Shown piece after piece: positions 8,307 through 17,654 of a stretch of DNA of 64,000 nt (its first letter is position 1; each line of letters opens with the position of its first letter). The stretch is from Herpetosiphon aurantiacus DSM 785 (lineage in GTDB: Bacteria; Chloroflexota; Chloroflexia; Chloroflexales; Herpetosiphonaceae). Made by a program: the position numbers and the translations under genes. The stretch is taken from the NCBI GenBank assembly GCA_000018565.1, contig CP000875.1, forward strand, positions 124,001 through 188,000. The letters run 5' to 3'. Below the pieces are notes generated by a model that was not told the origin of the DNA, made no database searches, and saw nothing but the letters and a program-made list of their open reading frames with translations.

Positions 8307-11300
8307 TTAATTGATCAATGCGCCTAAATTGAGCAAGCTGGCCTGCTCGGCTGCATTTAAACCAATGGCTTGGTTGATGATCAGCCCTTGATAAGGACGA
8401 TCGCTGTGCAGTTTTTTGAGCAATTTACCAGTGGCGAGTTGCCAGATGGCGATTGCCCCTTGTTGATCGCCAGTAATCAGCATGTGGCCATCGCTACTGA
8501 GGCAGATGCTATCGACGGCTGCTTGATGCTCAAACCGCTGAACCAATTGTTGGTTTTGCCAATCCCAAATCAGGGCTAGCGAGCCAGCCGCAATCACAAT
8601 CCAGCGCCCATCAGCCGACCATTGCACCGCTTTGAGCAAGCCAGGTTTATGCAAGAGCACAATTTCATAGCACTGGTTGCTCAGATCCCAAATGCGCACC
8701 TGTTGATCGGCTCCAGCACTGACCAAATGGCGTTGATCGGGGCTGAAGGCTAGGCTGATAATGCCCGCGCTATGCCCCGCCAACAAGCTTAAACAACTAT
8801 GTTCAGCTACGCCCCAAATCCGAATCGTGCGATCAGCGCTGCCAGTTGCCAATAAACTGCCGTTCTGGCTCCAAGCGAGGGTGGTAACTAAATCATCGTG
8901 ACAGCCAAAGACTTGGACAATCTGACCATGAGGCATCGACCAAACATGAACAGTATGATCTTCGCTGCAACTTGCCAACATGCTGCCATCAGGGCGAAAG
9001 GCGATCGCCCGAATCAAAGCTTGGTGACCAGTCAAGATCGTTGCTAATTGCAAACGTTGGCAATCCCAGAGTTGAATTACTTGCTCTTGGCTGATTGCCA
9101 GTAGTTGGCTGGCTTGATGATAGGCTAATTCGCGGCCATTGTTGGTTGCTTGCGGTAGATTCAGGCGATAGAATGGCTCGGCTAGTTGCCATAATGTGAC
9201 GGCTTGAGCCTCACCAGCGTTAAATAATAAATCAGCGTTGTTGCTCAAAGCCAAACTGCGTACACCGCCGCGATAGCCTTGGAGTGTATGCAGCAAGCGG
9301 CCACTAGCTTGCTCCCAGATGCGCAAACTTTGATCGCTACTGACCGAGTAGAGCCGTGAACCATCGCGATTGTAGTGTAAAGCCCGTACCCAATGGGCAT
9401 GGCCGTAGAGCATATGCGTCAGGTGAGCGGTTTCTACCTGCCAGATCCGAATACATTGATCAAGGCCAGCGGTGGCGAGATTAGCTCCATCAGGGCTAAA
9501 TTGCAGATCAAACACGCGATCTTCGTTGGGCAAACTGGTGATTAACTGGTTGGCTTGTAAATCCCACAAGTAGACATCGCCATCTAGTCCAGTGCCCGCT
9601 AAAATCGTTGGATTGGGGCTAAACGCTAGAATTTCGATTGGCTCGTGATGGGTCGTGATAGTGGTCTGATAATTTAACTGTGGGCCGTGCCAAAGTTTAA
9701 TCTGACGATCAAGCCCTGCCGTTGCTAAGTATTGACCATTGGCACTTAGCCCGATGCTGCTTAAACCGTCGGCATGCGCATTAAAACGATGCAAACACTT
9801 GCCACTGAGCCGATCCCACAGGCGAACCTCACCATCAAGGCTGGCACTGATTAATTGTTGACTTTGGGGCGCAATCGCCACGCCAATTACTGGTCGGGTA
9901 TGGCCTGCTAAAATACGTGGGTTCTGGCCTTGACTGGTCTCCCACAGCCGAATGAGTCCATCGTTACCAGCGCTGATCAAGTAGCGCCCATCGCCGCTAA
10001 AACAGATTGCCCGAATGCCATCGTGGTTACTGGGTACTTGCCAAAGTTTTTTCAGATCTAAGTTTTGCCAAACAATCAATTGATCATCAGCGGTTGCTAC
10101 GGCCAAAAAACGATCAGCTGGATCGCGGGCTAGGGCAATCAATGCGCCAAATTGTTCGCTAAACACACTGCGCGAAAGGTCGCTATGGCTCAAATCAAGC
10201 TGTTTGGGGTTGATGCCACGTAGGTTGGCGTGCCACAGCGGTTTATGCCGAAAATCAAATTGGCTCAAATCGGCCTTGAGTTCAACCAATAAATTAAAAA
10301 TATTACCTGGCGCATAGCCCATTTCCAATGCGCTCAAGGGCTGCATGGTTTGCAATAATTGACGTAGGCTTGCCAGCAAACGCTCTTGACCAAGCTCAAC
10401 GAAAATCCGGTGCAGCAATGGCCGCAAAATTGCCCGACTTTGGTGTTCGCGAATGCTATCCAAGCTGTTGGCTTTGATCAAGGCATGGCGATAGAGCAAA
10501 CCCTGCGTCCCATCGAGTAATTCTTGGGCAATTTGGTCGATCAAACGGTCGGTTGTATATTCGAGCACCACATTATGCAACATAAACCCATCTTGATGCC
10601 GCTCCACCAACGAACGGCGCAGCAACGATTCAAGGGTTTCGAGCAGCATATGTTGATATTTTGAACGCACCAGGTCATGCTTAAGCTCAGCTAATTTGAC
10701 CGTGTGGCGTTCGATTGCGAGCCAATACAATAATTCTTGCTCTTGGTCGGATAAACGTTCAAATTGCTGAGCCAAAATTGTGCGCACATCGCCAAAAATT
10801 AATTCTTCGTGCTGCAAAAATTCAGCAATTTGGCCAAAAAACATGGTTTTGATCACTTGGGCAACTAATTTTAAGGCCAAAGGATTGCCAGTATAGTGCT
10901 TGATGAGCTCCTGCCACAGTTGCGGCGTGCCATACAACTCTTGATTATCGAGCAACATTTGAGCATCATCGCGCATAAGTCCCGTCAAAACCATCGAACG
11001 GGTATGCACACCTTCGAGTCGATTGAATTCATAGGGTTTTTCGCGGCTCGTCAGAATCAAACAGCTTTCGTGGGAACGCTCGCTGATTGCTTGAAACAGT
11101 TGGGCATATTGCTCATAGCCCTCGCGGTAGCGGCCAGCTGGATATTGCGGCTGCAAAATAGCCTCGATATTGTCGAGAATTAACAAGCAGCGGGTGGTAC
11201 GCAAATAATCGATCAACACACTTAGGCGGTGCTCAAATTGACTTGGATAGGCCGAATTGGGACTGGGCATAATCCGGTGCAAACATTCCAACAGAAAATC

Positions 11301-11936
11301 ATTGGCCTGTTGACCTTGTTGCAGCGAACGCCAGACGATCACCTTAAAATCATCTTGGGCTTGTTGGGCAACGCGGGTGGCAAGGCTGGTTTTGCCCATA
11401 CCGCCCAACCCAATAATCGCCACCAAACGGCAACGATCGAGCTGTAACCATTTAACAAGGGTAGCAGTTTCGTCCTCGCGACCGACAAAATTCTGTACAT
11501 CGGGCGCATCGCCCCAATCGTGCAAAACGCCCATCAATGGACCAGTTTTAGCCTGCTCCTGCTTTTGCTGCTGCACTTCAGCCAAGTAAGCTGCGGCCAA
11601 ATTTGTTAACTCAGGCCACGTTGCCAGCGGCGTGTGGTCAATCGCATACTCAGTTAATGCATATTGAATCGTGGCTAATAATTGCTGCTCGGCCAACCCA
11701 CGCTGATAGGGCGGCAGATCCAACTGCTCGATCACCAACTGCGCGAGGGCGGCGATATAGCCCAGCGGACACAAAATTTGGTCATTTTCATAGCGCATAA
11801 TTGTGGTATGCGCCAAGCCAAAGTGGCGGGCGGCCCGATTTTTTGAACGAAAAACCCATGAACGCAAATCGCCGAGAAATGCGCCAAGCCCTTCGGTTGC
11901 ATGAAAAACAGGCAACGATAAAACAACGTTTGTCAT
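8307..11936 (-). CDS. HTH / NB-ARC / WD40-repeat signalling ATPase
   Basis: A 1209-residue STAND-type protein. Domains: an XRE-like helix-turn-helix at about residues 20-70 (RAARHFGLAHTTIMRYENDQ), an NB-ARC nucleotide switch starting at FVGRE near 150 with P-loop IIGLGGMGKTSLA near 175 and Walker B CLLILDNIE, a helical winged region, then 14 WD40-like repeats filling roughly residues 580-1190. Fourteen blades would make two seven-bladed propellers. Typical blades end IRLWE, VRLWD or IRIWG. Such proteins usually oligomerise when the repeat sensor binds a ligand; here the N-terminal effector looks like a DNA-binding domain. The ATG at 11936 follows GGGG at a suitable distance; two in-frame ATGs slightly upstream are possible. 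It has no operon partner. Confidence 0.87.
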   Translation of the reverse strand: MTNVVLSLPVFHATEGLGAFLGDLRSWVFRSKNRAARHFGLAHTTIMRYENDQILCPLGYIAALAQLVIEQLDLPPYQRGLAEQQLLATIQYALTEYAIDHTPLATWPELTNLAAAYLAEVQQQKQEQAKTGPLMGVLHDWGDAPDVQNFVGREDETATLVKWLQLDRCRLVAIIGLGGMGKTSLATRVAQQAQDDFKVIVWRSLQQGQQANDFLLECLHRIMPSPNSAYPSQFEHRLSVLIDYLRTTRCLLILDNIEAILQPQYPAGRYREGYEQYAQLFQAISERSHESCLILTSREKPYEFNRLEGVHTRSMVLTGLMRDDAQMLLDNQELYGTPQLWQELIKHYTGNPLALKLVAQVIKTMFFGQIAEFLQHEELIFGDVRTILAQQFERLSDQEQELLYWLAIERHTVKLAELKHDLVRSKYQHMLLETLESLLRRSLVERHQDGFMLHNVVLEYTTDRLIDQIAQELLDGTQGLLYRHALIKANSLDSIREHQSRAILRPLLHRIFVELGQERLLASLRQLLQTMQPLSALEMGYAPGNIFNLLVELKADLSQFDFRHKPLWHANLRGINPKQLDLSHSDLSRSVFSEQFGALIALARDPADRFLAVATADDQLIVWQNLDLKKLWQVPSNHDGIRAICFSGDGRYLISAGNDGLIRLWETSQGQNPRILAGHTRPVIGVAIAPQSQQLISASLDGEVRLWDRLSGKCLHRFNAHADGLSSIGLSANGQYLATAGLDRQIKLWHGPQLNYQTTITTHHEPIEILAFSPNPTILAGTGLDGDVYLWDLQANQLITSLPNEDRVFDLQFSPDGANLATAGLDQCIRIWQVETAHLTHMLYGHAHWVRALHYNRDGSRLYSVSSDQSLRIWEQASGRLLHTLQGYRGGVRSLALSNNADLLFNAGEAQAVTLWQLAEPFYRLNLPQATNNGRELAYHQASQLLAISQEQVIQLWDCQRLQLATILTGHQALIRAIAFRPDGSMLASCSEDHTVHVWSMPHGQIVQVFGCHDDLVTTLAWSQNGSLLATGSADRTIRIWGVAEHSCLSLLAGHSAGIISLAFSPDQRHLVSAGADQQVRIWDLSNQCYEIVLLHKPGLLKAVQWSADGRWIVIAAGSLALIWDWQNQQLVQRFEHQAAVDSICLSSDGHMLITGDQQGAIAIWQLATGKLLKKLHSDRPYQGLIINQAIGLNAAEQASLLNLGALIN

Positions 11937-12592
11937 GACAAACCCCATGATGCGCAGGAAAAATATCAAGTTCGGTACGAACGAATTATGCCTGAATCAT
12001 AGAGGCAAGCCCGTAGAACTTCAAGAGCCACGAAGATAGTGCCAAAGTACTATTTTTAACGGTGGTTTAATGGATAAAGGCAGAAATCAGAAGGCAGAAG
12101 GCAAAAGGCAAAAGAAGAACAGCGGACAGCGATGTAATGGTTCATACCATTAACAACCAATTCTCGTGCCCTCACCCCCTAGCCCCCTCTCCCGCCCAGC
12201 AGGCGAGGGGGAACCGCTCCAGGAGTGCTCCCCTCGCCCGCCGCCGTGGGAGAGGGGCTGGGGGTGAGGGCACAGGAGAACAGTTGCCAACCTAATAAAC
12301 CATTACACATAGAACATAGAACAACGAACAGAAGGGGGAAGGATGAGAGATGAAATTCAATGCAGCGGCGCAGAGCATGCAAGGTTTTTGGCTATGGGCC
12401 ATGGGCTGGGAGAACATAATCGTGAAAATCTTGGCCAATCTGTGACTGAAAATGCGTGTTCGGGCAATCCAATAGTCCAAACCATGCATATTTGGCTCAA
12501 AATTGCAGGTAAAAGATTTAGACACGAGCAACAAGATTTGATACTATCTCATTGAGCGATCAATCACTGCCTGTACGCAGCCATATGTCAAC
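11937..12592. other. Gene-free intergenic region with word repeats
   Basis: About 870 bp separate the WD40 gene from ctaC, and I see no convincing gene. It contains AGGCAGAAGGCAAAAGG words at 12074-12117, a long inverted repeat at 12168-12271, ACATAGAACATAGAAC words near 12305-12330 and a plausible ctaC promoter at 12593. A 70-codon frame at 12343 has no family resemblance and overlaps word repeats, so it is not called. Confidence 0.6.
12168..12271. repeat. Dispersed ~100-bp nested inverted repeat, family 1, copy B
   Basis: Ends GCCCTCACCCCCTAGCCCCC and GGGGCTGGGGGTGAGGGC are inverted copies, with the inner pair GCAGGCGAGGGGG and CCCCTCGCCCGC. It is nearly identical to the copy at 62028-62129, differing mainly in the central loop. 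Confidence 0.88.
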
Positions 12593-12620
12593 TTGAGAGT
12601 TTTCGATAACAGTGTACAAT
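12593..12620 (+). promoter_or_regulatory. Candidate sigma-70-type promoter for the cta operon
   Basis: TTGAGA (12593-12598), a 16-base spacer and TACAAT (12615-12620) lie about 190 bp before the ctaC start, on the correct strand in an otherwise gene-free gap. The match is good but not perfect, so this is a prediction. Confidence 0.5.
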
Positions 12621-12807
12621 TGGGGTGATAGCGAACCAGTAACTCCCCCAACTCCAAGTTCATGCCACCACGAGATTGCGCGTGGGCGGTTTGAGTGGAG
12701 TTGACTCTGATTTAGTAGTATTGGAAAGGCCAATCGTTCGACTTGGTGGCGGATGTTCGCGGTGCCAACGACGATTTGGAGAACACGGTCTTAGCAAGGA
12801 GGCATGG

Positions 12808-13887
12808 ATGCCCAATCGTTCGCCTGCCAAGGCTCTGCTGCGCCCTACGGCAACCCTGTTGCTTGGAAGCGTTGTACTGGCAGCGTGCGGTCAGAAGACC
12901 CCTCAGACGACCCTGAACCCAGCAAGCGAGAGCACCCGCGCAATTTACAATCTCTCGGAATTGTTGTTTTGGTTGGGCGTTGTGGTCTTTTTGATCGTAC
13001 AAACCTGGTTGATCGTTTCGATCATCAAGTATCGGCAAAAAGATAGTTCGCAGATTCCCACACAGATCCATGGCAATACGAAGGTTGAAATTGCTTGGAC
13101 AATCGTGCCAGCAATTATTGCGATTGTCATTTTCGTCTTTACCTTCGACACGATTCGCAAAATCGAGTTTATGCCCGACGAAGCCGCTGGCAATACCTTA
13201 AATGTTAAGGTTATCGGCCATCAGTGGTGGTGGGAGTTCCAGTATCCTGATATTAAGGATGCCAGCGGTAAGCCTTTGGTCACTGCTAACGAGCTATGGA
13301 TTCCATCAGGAAGCTATATCGACGTGAAAATGACCTCGGTTGACGTAATCCACGACTTCTGGATTCCTGGCTTGGCTGGCAAGCGCGACGTGATGCCCAA
13401 TCGCGAGAGTGGCTTGTGGTTTAAAGCCGATGACGTGGCCGATGGTTCGCCAGCAGTATTTTGGGGTCAATGCGCCGAATACTGTGGTGGCCAACATGCT
13501 TATATGAAAATGCGCGTGGTTGTGGCCAGCCCTGCCGACTTCCAAAAATGGTCAAGCGAGCAAAGCCAAGTGGCGGTTAACACCACCTTGCCCGAATCGT
13601 TTACCAAAAATTGTATCGGTTGTCACGTGGTGCGTGGCACCAACGCCGCTGGTATTACCGGCCCCGACTTGACCCACTTCGGTGGCCGCATGACGATTGC
13701 CGCTGGCACGACCGATAACACCCGTGAACATCTCTATGCCTGGTTAGACGACCCTGATGCAGTCAAACGTGGCAACATTATGACCACCGCGATCAAGGCC
13801 GATACCCTGACCGAAGCAGAAATTACCGAGTTAGTCGATTATCTGGAAAGCCTCAATCCTGGCACCAGTGTTAAAGGTCAGCAGTAG
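12808..13887 (+). CDS. ctaC: Cytochrome c oxidase subunit II, caa3 type with fused cytochrome c domain
   Basis: The subunit takes electrons from cytochrome c into the CuA centre. A lipoprotein signal with lipobox VLAAC ends near residue 27, followed by two membrane helices (about residues 50-70 and 95-113). The CuA domain carries GQCAEYCGGQHAYMKM, with both cysteines, the histidine and the methionine present. The C-terminal 90 residues contain CIGCH, a covalent haem c site with a later methionine, which defines caa3 rather than aa3 oxidases. The ATG at 12808 is chosen since AAGGAGG lies 5 bases upstream and it puts the signal peptide at the N-terminus. First gene of ctaCDEFG. Confidence 0.95.
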   Translation: MPNRSPAKALLRPTATLLLGSVVLAACGQKTPQTTLNPASESTRAIYNLSELLFWLGVVVFLIVQTWLIVSIIKYRQKDSSQIPTQIHGNTKVEIAWTIVPAIIAIVIFVFTFDTIRKIEFMPDEAAGNTLNVKVIGHQWWWEFQYPDIKDASGKPLVTANELWIPSGSYIDVKMTSVDVIHDFWIPGLAGKRDVMPNRESGLWFKADDVADGSPAVFWGQCAEYCGGQHAYMKMRVVVASPADFQKWSSEQSQVAVNTTLPESFTKNCIGCHVVRGTNAAGITGPDLTHFGGRMTIAAGTTDNTREHLYAWLDDPDAVKRGNIMTTAIKADTLTEAEITELVDYLESLNPGTSVKGQQ

Positions 13888-13896
13888 GAGGGCCGT

Positions 13897-15744
13897 ATGG
13901 CAACTGACGTAAGTACCCTCCATCACGCCCCAGCTAAGCAACGGCGGGGTTGGTTGGAATGGATCACCACTGTCGATCATAAAAAAATTGGCATCATGTA
14001 TGCTGTGACTGCCTTTTTATTCTTTGTGATCGGTGGGCTTGAGGCGTTGCTCATCCGTTTGCAGCTTGGTACGCCCCAAAATACGCTGCTGACACCCGAA
14101 GCTTATAACCAAGTCTTTACGATGCACGGCACAACCATGGTGTTTATGGCGATTATGCCTGTCAACGCTGGGTTTATGAACTATTTTGTGCCCTTGATGA
14201 TTGGCGCAGGCGATATGGCCTACCCGCGCATGAACGCCATGAGCTATTGGCTCTTGTTGTTCGGCGGGATTGTCATGTATTCCAGCTTTGTGTTCGGCGG
14301 CGGCGCTCCCGATGCTGGCTGGTTTGCTTATGCTCCACTCACCTCAACCACCTACTCGGTTACCCGAGGGATGGATTATTGGGTGCTAGGTTTGCAGCTG
14401 CTGGGGGTTTCCTCGCTGGCTGGCTCGGTCAACATCATCGTAACAATCATCAGGCTACGAGCACCTGGCATGCGCTTTAATCGGATGCCGCTGTTCGTTT
14501 GGATGAGCTTCGTTACCTCATTCTTGTTGATTTTTGCCTTGCCAAGCATCACGGTTGGGATCACCTTGCTGTTCTTTGACCGCAACTTTGGTACCAACTT
14601 CTTCTTGCCTGCTGCTGGCGGCGACCCACTGTTGTGGCAACATTTGTTCTGGTTCTTCGGTCACCCCGAAGTGTACATTATGATTCTGCCCGCCTTCGGT
14701 GTGGTTTCAGAAATGTTGCCAGTTTTCTCACGCAAGCCGATTTTCGGTTACGAGTTTGTGGCCTACTCTGGGGTTGCAATCGGGGTGTTGGGCTTCACCG
14801 TGTGGGCACACCACATGTTTGCCACCAACTTGGGCGTGATTGCCGACACCTTCTTTGCTGCCGCTTCGATGTTGATTTCTGTCCCGACGGGGGTCAAAAT
14901 CTTCAACTGGCTAGCAACCTTGTGGCGCGGTGAGTTGCGCTTCAAAACCCCAATGCTGTTCAGCCTTGGCTTTATCGCCATGTTCGTGATCGGCGGGATT
15001 TCCGGGGTTTCGTTGGCGGCTGCGCCGTTCGACTTACAAGTTACCGATAGCTACTTTGTGGTTGCTCACTTCCACTATGTGCTGTTTGGTGGCGCTGTCT
15101 TTGCCTTGTTTGGTGCATCATACTATTGGTTCCCCAAAATTACTGGCAAGATGATGAGCGAACGCATCGGCAAATGGCACTTCTGGATTTTAATGCTGGG
15201 CTTTAATTTGACCTTCTTCCCGCAACATATGCTTGGGCTGCAAGGTATGCCACGGCGGGTCTGGACGTATCAACAAAACCAAGGCTGGGATTTCTACAAC
15301 TTGCTTTCAACGATTGGGGCATTTTGTATCGCCTTGGGTACGTTGGTCTTTATCGTCAACTTTATTATCAGCTTGCGCAAGGGCGCTCCTGCGGGCAACG
15401 ACCCATGGGATGCCGCAACCCTGGAATGGGCGACCACCTCGCCACCACCAGCCCACAACTTCGATGTGGAATACATTGTGCATAGCCGTCGCCCCTTGTG
15501 GGATAACAAATATAGCGGCGAAGGTCGAGGCATGACGATCAATTATGATTTCCATCCCCACTTGCCACCGCCATCGTTTGCCCCAATCATCTTCTCGTTT
15601 GGCTTGTTTGTGCTAGCTTATGGCATGCTCAACCTCGCCTCTGCGCCATTGATTGGGATTCCATTGATCTTGGTGGCCTTGGCAATTGCCTTCGTTGGCA
15701 TGAACCGCTGGGTCGGCGAAATTGCCCAAGATCCGGTGCTGTAA
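13897..15744 (+). CDS. ctaD: Cytochrome c oxidase subunit I
   Basis: The 615-residue catalytic subunit reduces oxygen to water and pumps protons. It begins with a soluble segment then WLEWITTVDHKKIG, the classic family start. Haem and copper ligands are visible: TMHGTTMVF for haem a, HPEVYIMILPAFG with the His-Tyr crosslink pair, WAHHMF for CuB, and YFVVAHFHYVL with the two axial histidines. About 12-14 membrane helices are expected, with two extra hydrophobic segments at the C-terminus (SFAPIIFSFGLFVLAYGMLN), as in many caa3 enzymes. It starts 10 bases after ctaC, with GGAGG overlapping the end of that gene. Confidence 0.97.
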   Translation: MATDVSTLHHAPAKQRRGWLEWITTVDHKKIGIMYAVTAFLFFVIGGLEALLIRLQLGTPQNTLLTPEAYNQVFTMHGTTMVFMAIMPVNAGFMNYFVPLMIGAGDMAYPRMNAMSYWLLLFGGIVMYSSFVFGGGAPDAGWFAYAPLTSTTYSVTRGMDYWVLGLQLLGVSSLAGSVNIIVTIIRLRAPGMRFNRMPLFVWMSFVTSFLLIFALPSITVGITLLFFDRNFGTNFFLPAAGGDPLLWQHLFWFFGHPEVYIMILPAFGVVSEMLPVFSRKPIFGYEFVAYSGVAIGVLGFTVWAHHMFATNLGVIADTFFAAASMLISVPTGVKIFNWLATLWRGELRFKTPMLFSLGFIAMFVIGGISGVSLAAAPFDLQVTDSYFVVAHFHYVLFGGAVFALFGASYYWFPKITGKMMSERIGKWHFWILMLGFNLTFFPQHMLGLQGMPRRVWTYQQNQGWDFYNLLSTIGAFCIALGTLVFIVNFIISLRKGAPAGNDPWDAATLEWATTSPPPAHNFDVEYIVHSRRPLWDNKYSGEGRGMTINYDFHPHLPPPSFAPIIFSFGLFVLAYGMLNLASAPLIGIPLILVALAIAFVGMNRWVGEIAQDPVL

Positions 15745-15804
15745 ACAACCTTGCTCGGTGTCGATTGCATGATCGGCATCGAGCCCAGTTATTTGGGAGA
15801 ATCT

Positions 15805-16431
15805 ATGGCACAGGCAGTCGTGCGCGATATCGATAAAAATGATCCTGGGCGTGGCCTCGATTTACGCAAACTGGGCATGTGGACGTTCCTTGGCTCAGAA
15901 GTCTTTTTCTTCGGAGCTTTGGTGGTTACTCACCTCTCAATGCGCGGGGTTGTAGCACCATCATCAAGCAAAGCCAATTATGATGTTGCGGCAGTTCGTA
16001 ATTTGTTTGGCGATAATGTGCTGACCTCGATTCTAGCCTTCATCTTGTTGACCAGTAGTTTGACAATGGTGTTGGCACTGGATGGGGTTAAAACCAACAA
16101 CCAAAAGCGTTTCCGCTTCTGGTTGGGAGCAACCATCGCCTGTGGTTTGGTCTTCTTGGGTGGTCAGGTTTACGAGTTCTATCACATTGTCCACGAAGGT
16201 GTGACGATTAAAAATATGATGTTTGGCTCGACTTTCTTCTTTGTAACCGGCTTCCACGGAACCCACGTTGCAGTTGGGGTGGTTTGGCTCACATCATTAT
16301 TGGTTTCGGCAATTCGCCACCCTGAGCGCTACAATGCTGGCAATTATATGGCTGTCGAGCTAGGCGGCTTGTATTGGCACTTTGTAGACTTAGTGTGGGT
16401 CTTGATCTTTACGGTGATCTATCTGATCTAA
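15805..16431 (+). CDS. ctaE: Cytochrome c oxidase subunit III
   Basis: A 208-residue membrane subunit that stabilises the oxidase and influences proton pumping. The segment KLGMWTFLGSEVFFFGALV is the conserved first-helix signature, and FFFVTGFHGTHVAVGVVW with YWHFVDLVWVLIF matches the C-terminal helices; five membrane segments are visible. The ATG at 15805 has GGGAGA 5 bases upstream and is preferred over an in-frame ATG at 15751 that would add 18 unrelated residues. It is the third gene of the operon. Confidence 0.93.
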   Translation: MAQAVVRDIDKNDPGRGLDLRKLGMWTFLGSEVFFFGALVVTHLSMRGVVAPSSSKANYDVAAVRNLFGDNVLTSILAFILLTSSLTMVLALDGVKTNNQKRFRFWLGATIACGLVFLGGQVYEFYHIVHEGVTIKNMMFGSTFFFVTGFHGTHVAVGVVWLTSLLVSAIRHPERYNAGNYMAVELGGLYWHFVDLVWVLIFTVIYLI

Positions 16432-16456
16432 CCATTATTTATCCAAGGAGTACATA

Positions 16457-16789
16457 ATGGCCCACGGTCATGATGAACACGCCCCAACCGAACACGAAGC
16501 TCATCACAGCCATGCTAAGTTGTATGTGATCATCTTCTTTGTCTTGTTGGTGATGACGGGGATTGAAATTGCCCTACCGATCATCAACAAAGCTGAGATT
16601 ATGGCCAAACAATTAGAAGTCGCATTGTTGCTTGGATTGATGACAATCAAAGGCGCAATTGTGATGATGTTCTATATGCACCTTAAAGGCGATCGCCGCA
16701 TGTTTGGGACGCTGTTTGTCTTCCCAATTGTGTGTGTGCTGTTGATGATGTTGGGCTTCTTTGCCCTGTTCCAACCAGAATTATGGTAA
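16457..16789 (+). CDS. ctaF: Cytochrome c oxidase subunit IV
   Basis: A 110-residue small subunit of the oxidase. It has a histidine-rich N-terminus (HGHDEHAPTEHEAHHSH) and then three membrane helices, the second containing MTIKGAIVMMFYMHLK, a prokaryotic subunit IV signature. The histidine-rich tail could bind metal, but that is inference. AAGGAG lies 8 bases before the ATG. It ends 4 bases before ctaG begins. Confidence 0.88.
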   Translation: MAHGHDEHAPTEHEAHHSHAKLYVIIFFVLLVMTGIEIALPIINKAEIMAKQLEVALLLGLMTIKGAIVMMFYMHLKGDRRMFGTLFVFPIVCVLLMMLGFFALFQPELW

Positions 16790-16793
16790 GCAA

Positions 16794-17606
16794 ATGAATG
16801 ACTGGACGCTTGATTGGCCGCTGCTTTTTGGCTTAATCGCCGCAACAGTTGGCTATCTCTGGGCAGTTGGCCCAGCTCGCAAGCGCCTAGGCGGGCCAGC
16901 AGCCTTCCCAGTCGGGAAGGCTGTTGCCTTCTTAAGCGGCTTGTTGGCGCTTGGTTTGTCGATCATGTCGCCAATTGGCATTTGGGCTGATCGCTATCTT
17001 TTTACCATGCACATGGTTCAACATATGATTTTGACCATGTTTTGTGCCCCAATGTTGTTAATTGGCATCCCCGAATGGCTACTGCGGCCTTTGGTGCAAT
17101 TGCCATGGGTTTATAGTATTGTGCGTTTTGCCGTCAACCCAATCGTGGCATTTAGTGCCTTTAATATTTCCTTCAATGGCTGGCACTTTCCCCAATTCTA
17201 CGATTTGGCCTTGCGCAACGAACTGGTGCACATTCTCGAACATCAAATGATGATGGGCAGCGCAATTTTATTGTGGGCACCATCGCTAATTCCGTTGCCC
17301 GAATTACGCTCGTCGTATCCGGTGCAGATGCTCTATTACTTTGTGAATTCAATTATCCCAACGATTTTGGGTGCCTTGATCACCTTTGCTGATAGCGTGT
17401 TGTACCCAACCTACGAGCTAGCGCCACGGATTTGGGGCATCAGCGCGATTGCCGATCAACAAATTGGTGCGTTGATTATGTGGATTCCTGGTGGCTCGAT
17501 TTTTATCCTAGCAATCACCATCGCTTTCTTCAAATGGATGAACCGCGAGGATGAAGAACAAAGCCTACCGAGCATTGCCGACCAAAAAGCGGCGGCTCGC
17601 CAGTAA
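16794..17606 (+). CDS. ctaG: caa3-type cytochrome oxidase assembly factor CtaG
   Basis: A 270-residue membrane protein of the Bacillus-type CtaG family, required to build the copper sites of caa3 oxidase. About seven hydrophobic helices are seen. The histidines in MHMVQHMILTMFCAPMLLIG, HFPQFYDLALRN and LVHILEHQMMMG are the conserved candidates for copper handling. The ATG at 16794 is used; a longer frame from 16761 would overlap ctaF. It is the last gene of the operon, followed by a hairpin at 17616. Confidence 0.9.
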   Translation: MNDWTLDWPLLFGLIAATVGYLWAVGPARKRLGGPAAFPVGKAVAFLSGLLALGLSIMSPIGIWADRYLFTMHMVQHMILTMFCAPMLLIGIPEWLLRPLVQLPWVYSIVRFAVNPIVAFSAFNISFNGWHFPQFYDLALRNELVHILEHQMMMGSAILLWAPSLIPLPELRSSYPVQMLYYFVNSIIPTILGALITFADSVLYPTYELAPRIWGISAIADQQIGALIMWIPGGSIFILAITIAFFKWMNREDEEQSLPSIADQKAAARQ

Positions 17607-17615
17607 GTTTGGGCG

Positions 17616-17649
17616 AATGCGGCTAAGCGATTGCTTGTTTAGCCGCATT
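17616..17649. terminator. Hairpin between ctaG and the GT-C gene
   Basis: AATGCGGCTAA (17616-17626) pairs with TTAGCCGCATT (17639-17649). The genes converge here, so it probably stops both transcripts, although the T-run is short. Confidence 0.7.
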
Positions 17650-17654
17650 GATTG

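Noticed and set aside
12343-12555. 70-codon frame in the gap before ctaC
   Set aside because: No binding site, no family pattern, and it overlaps word repeats.
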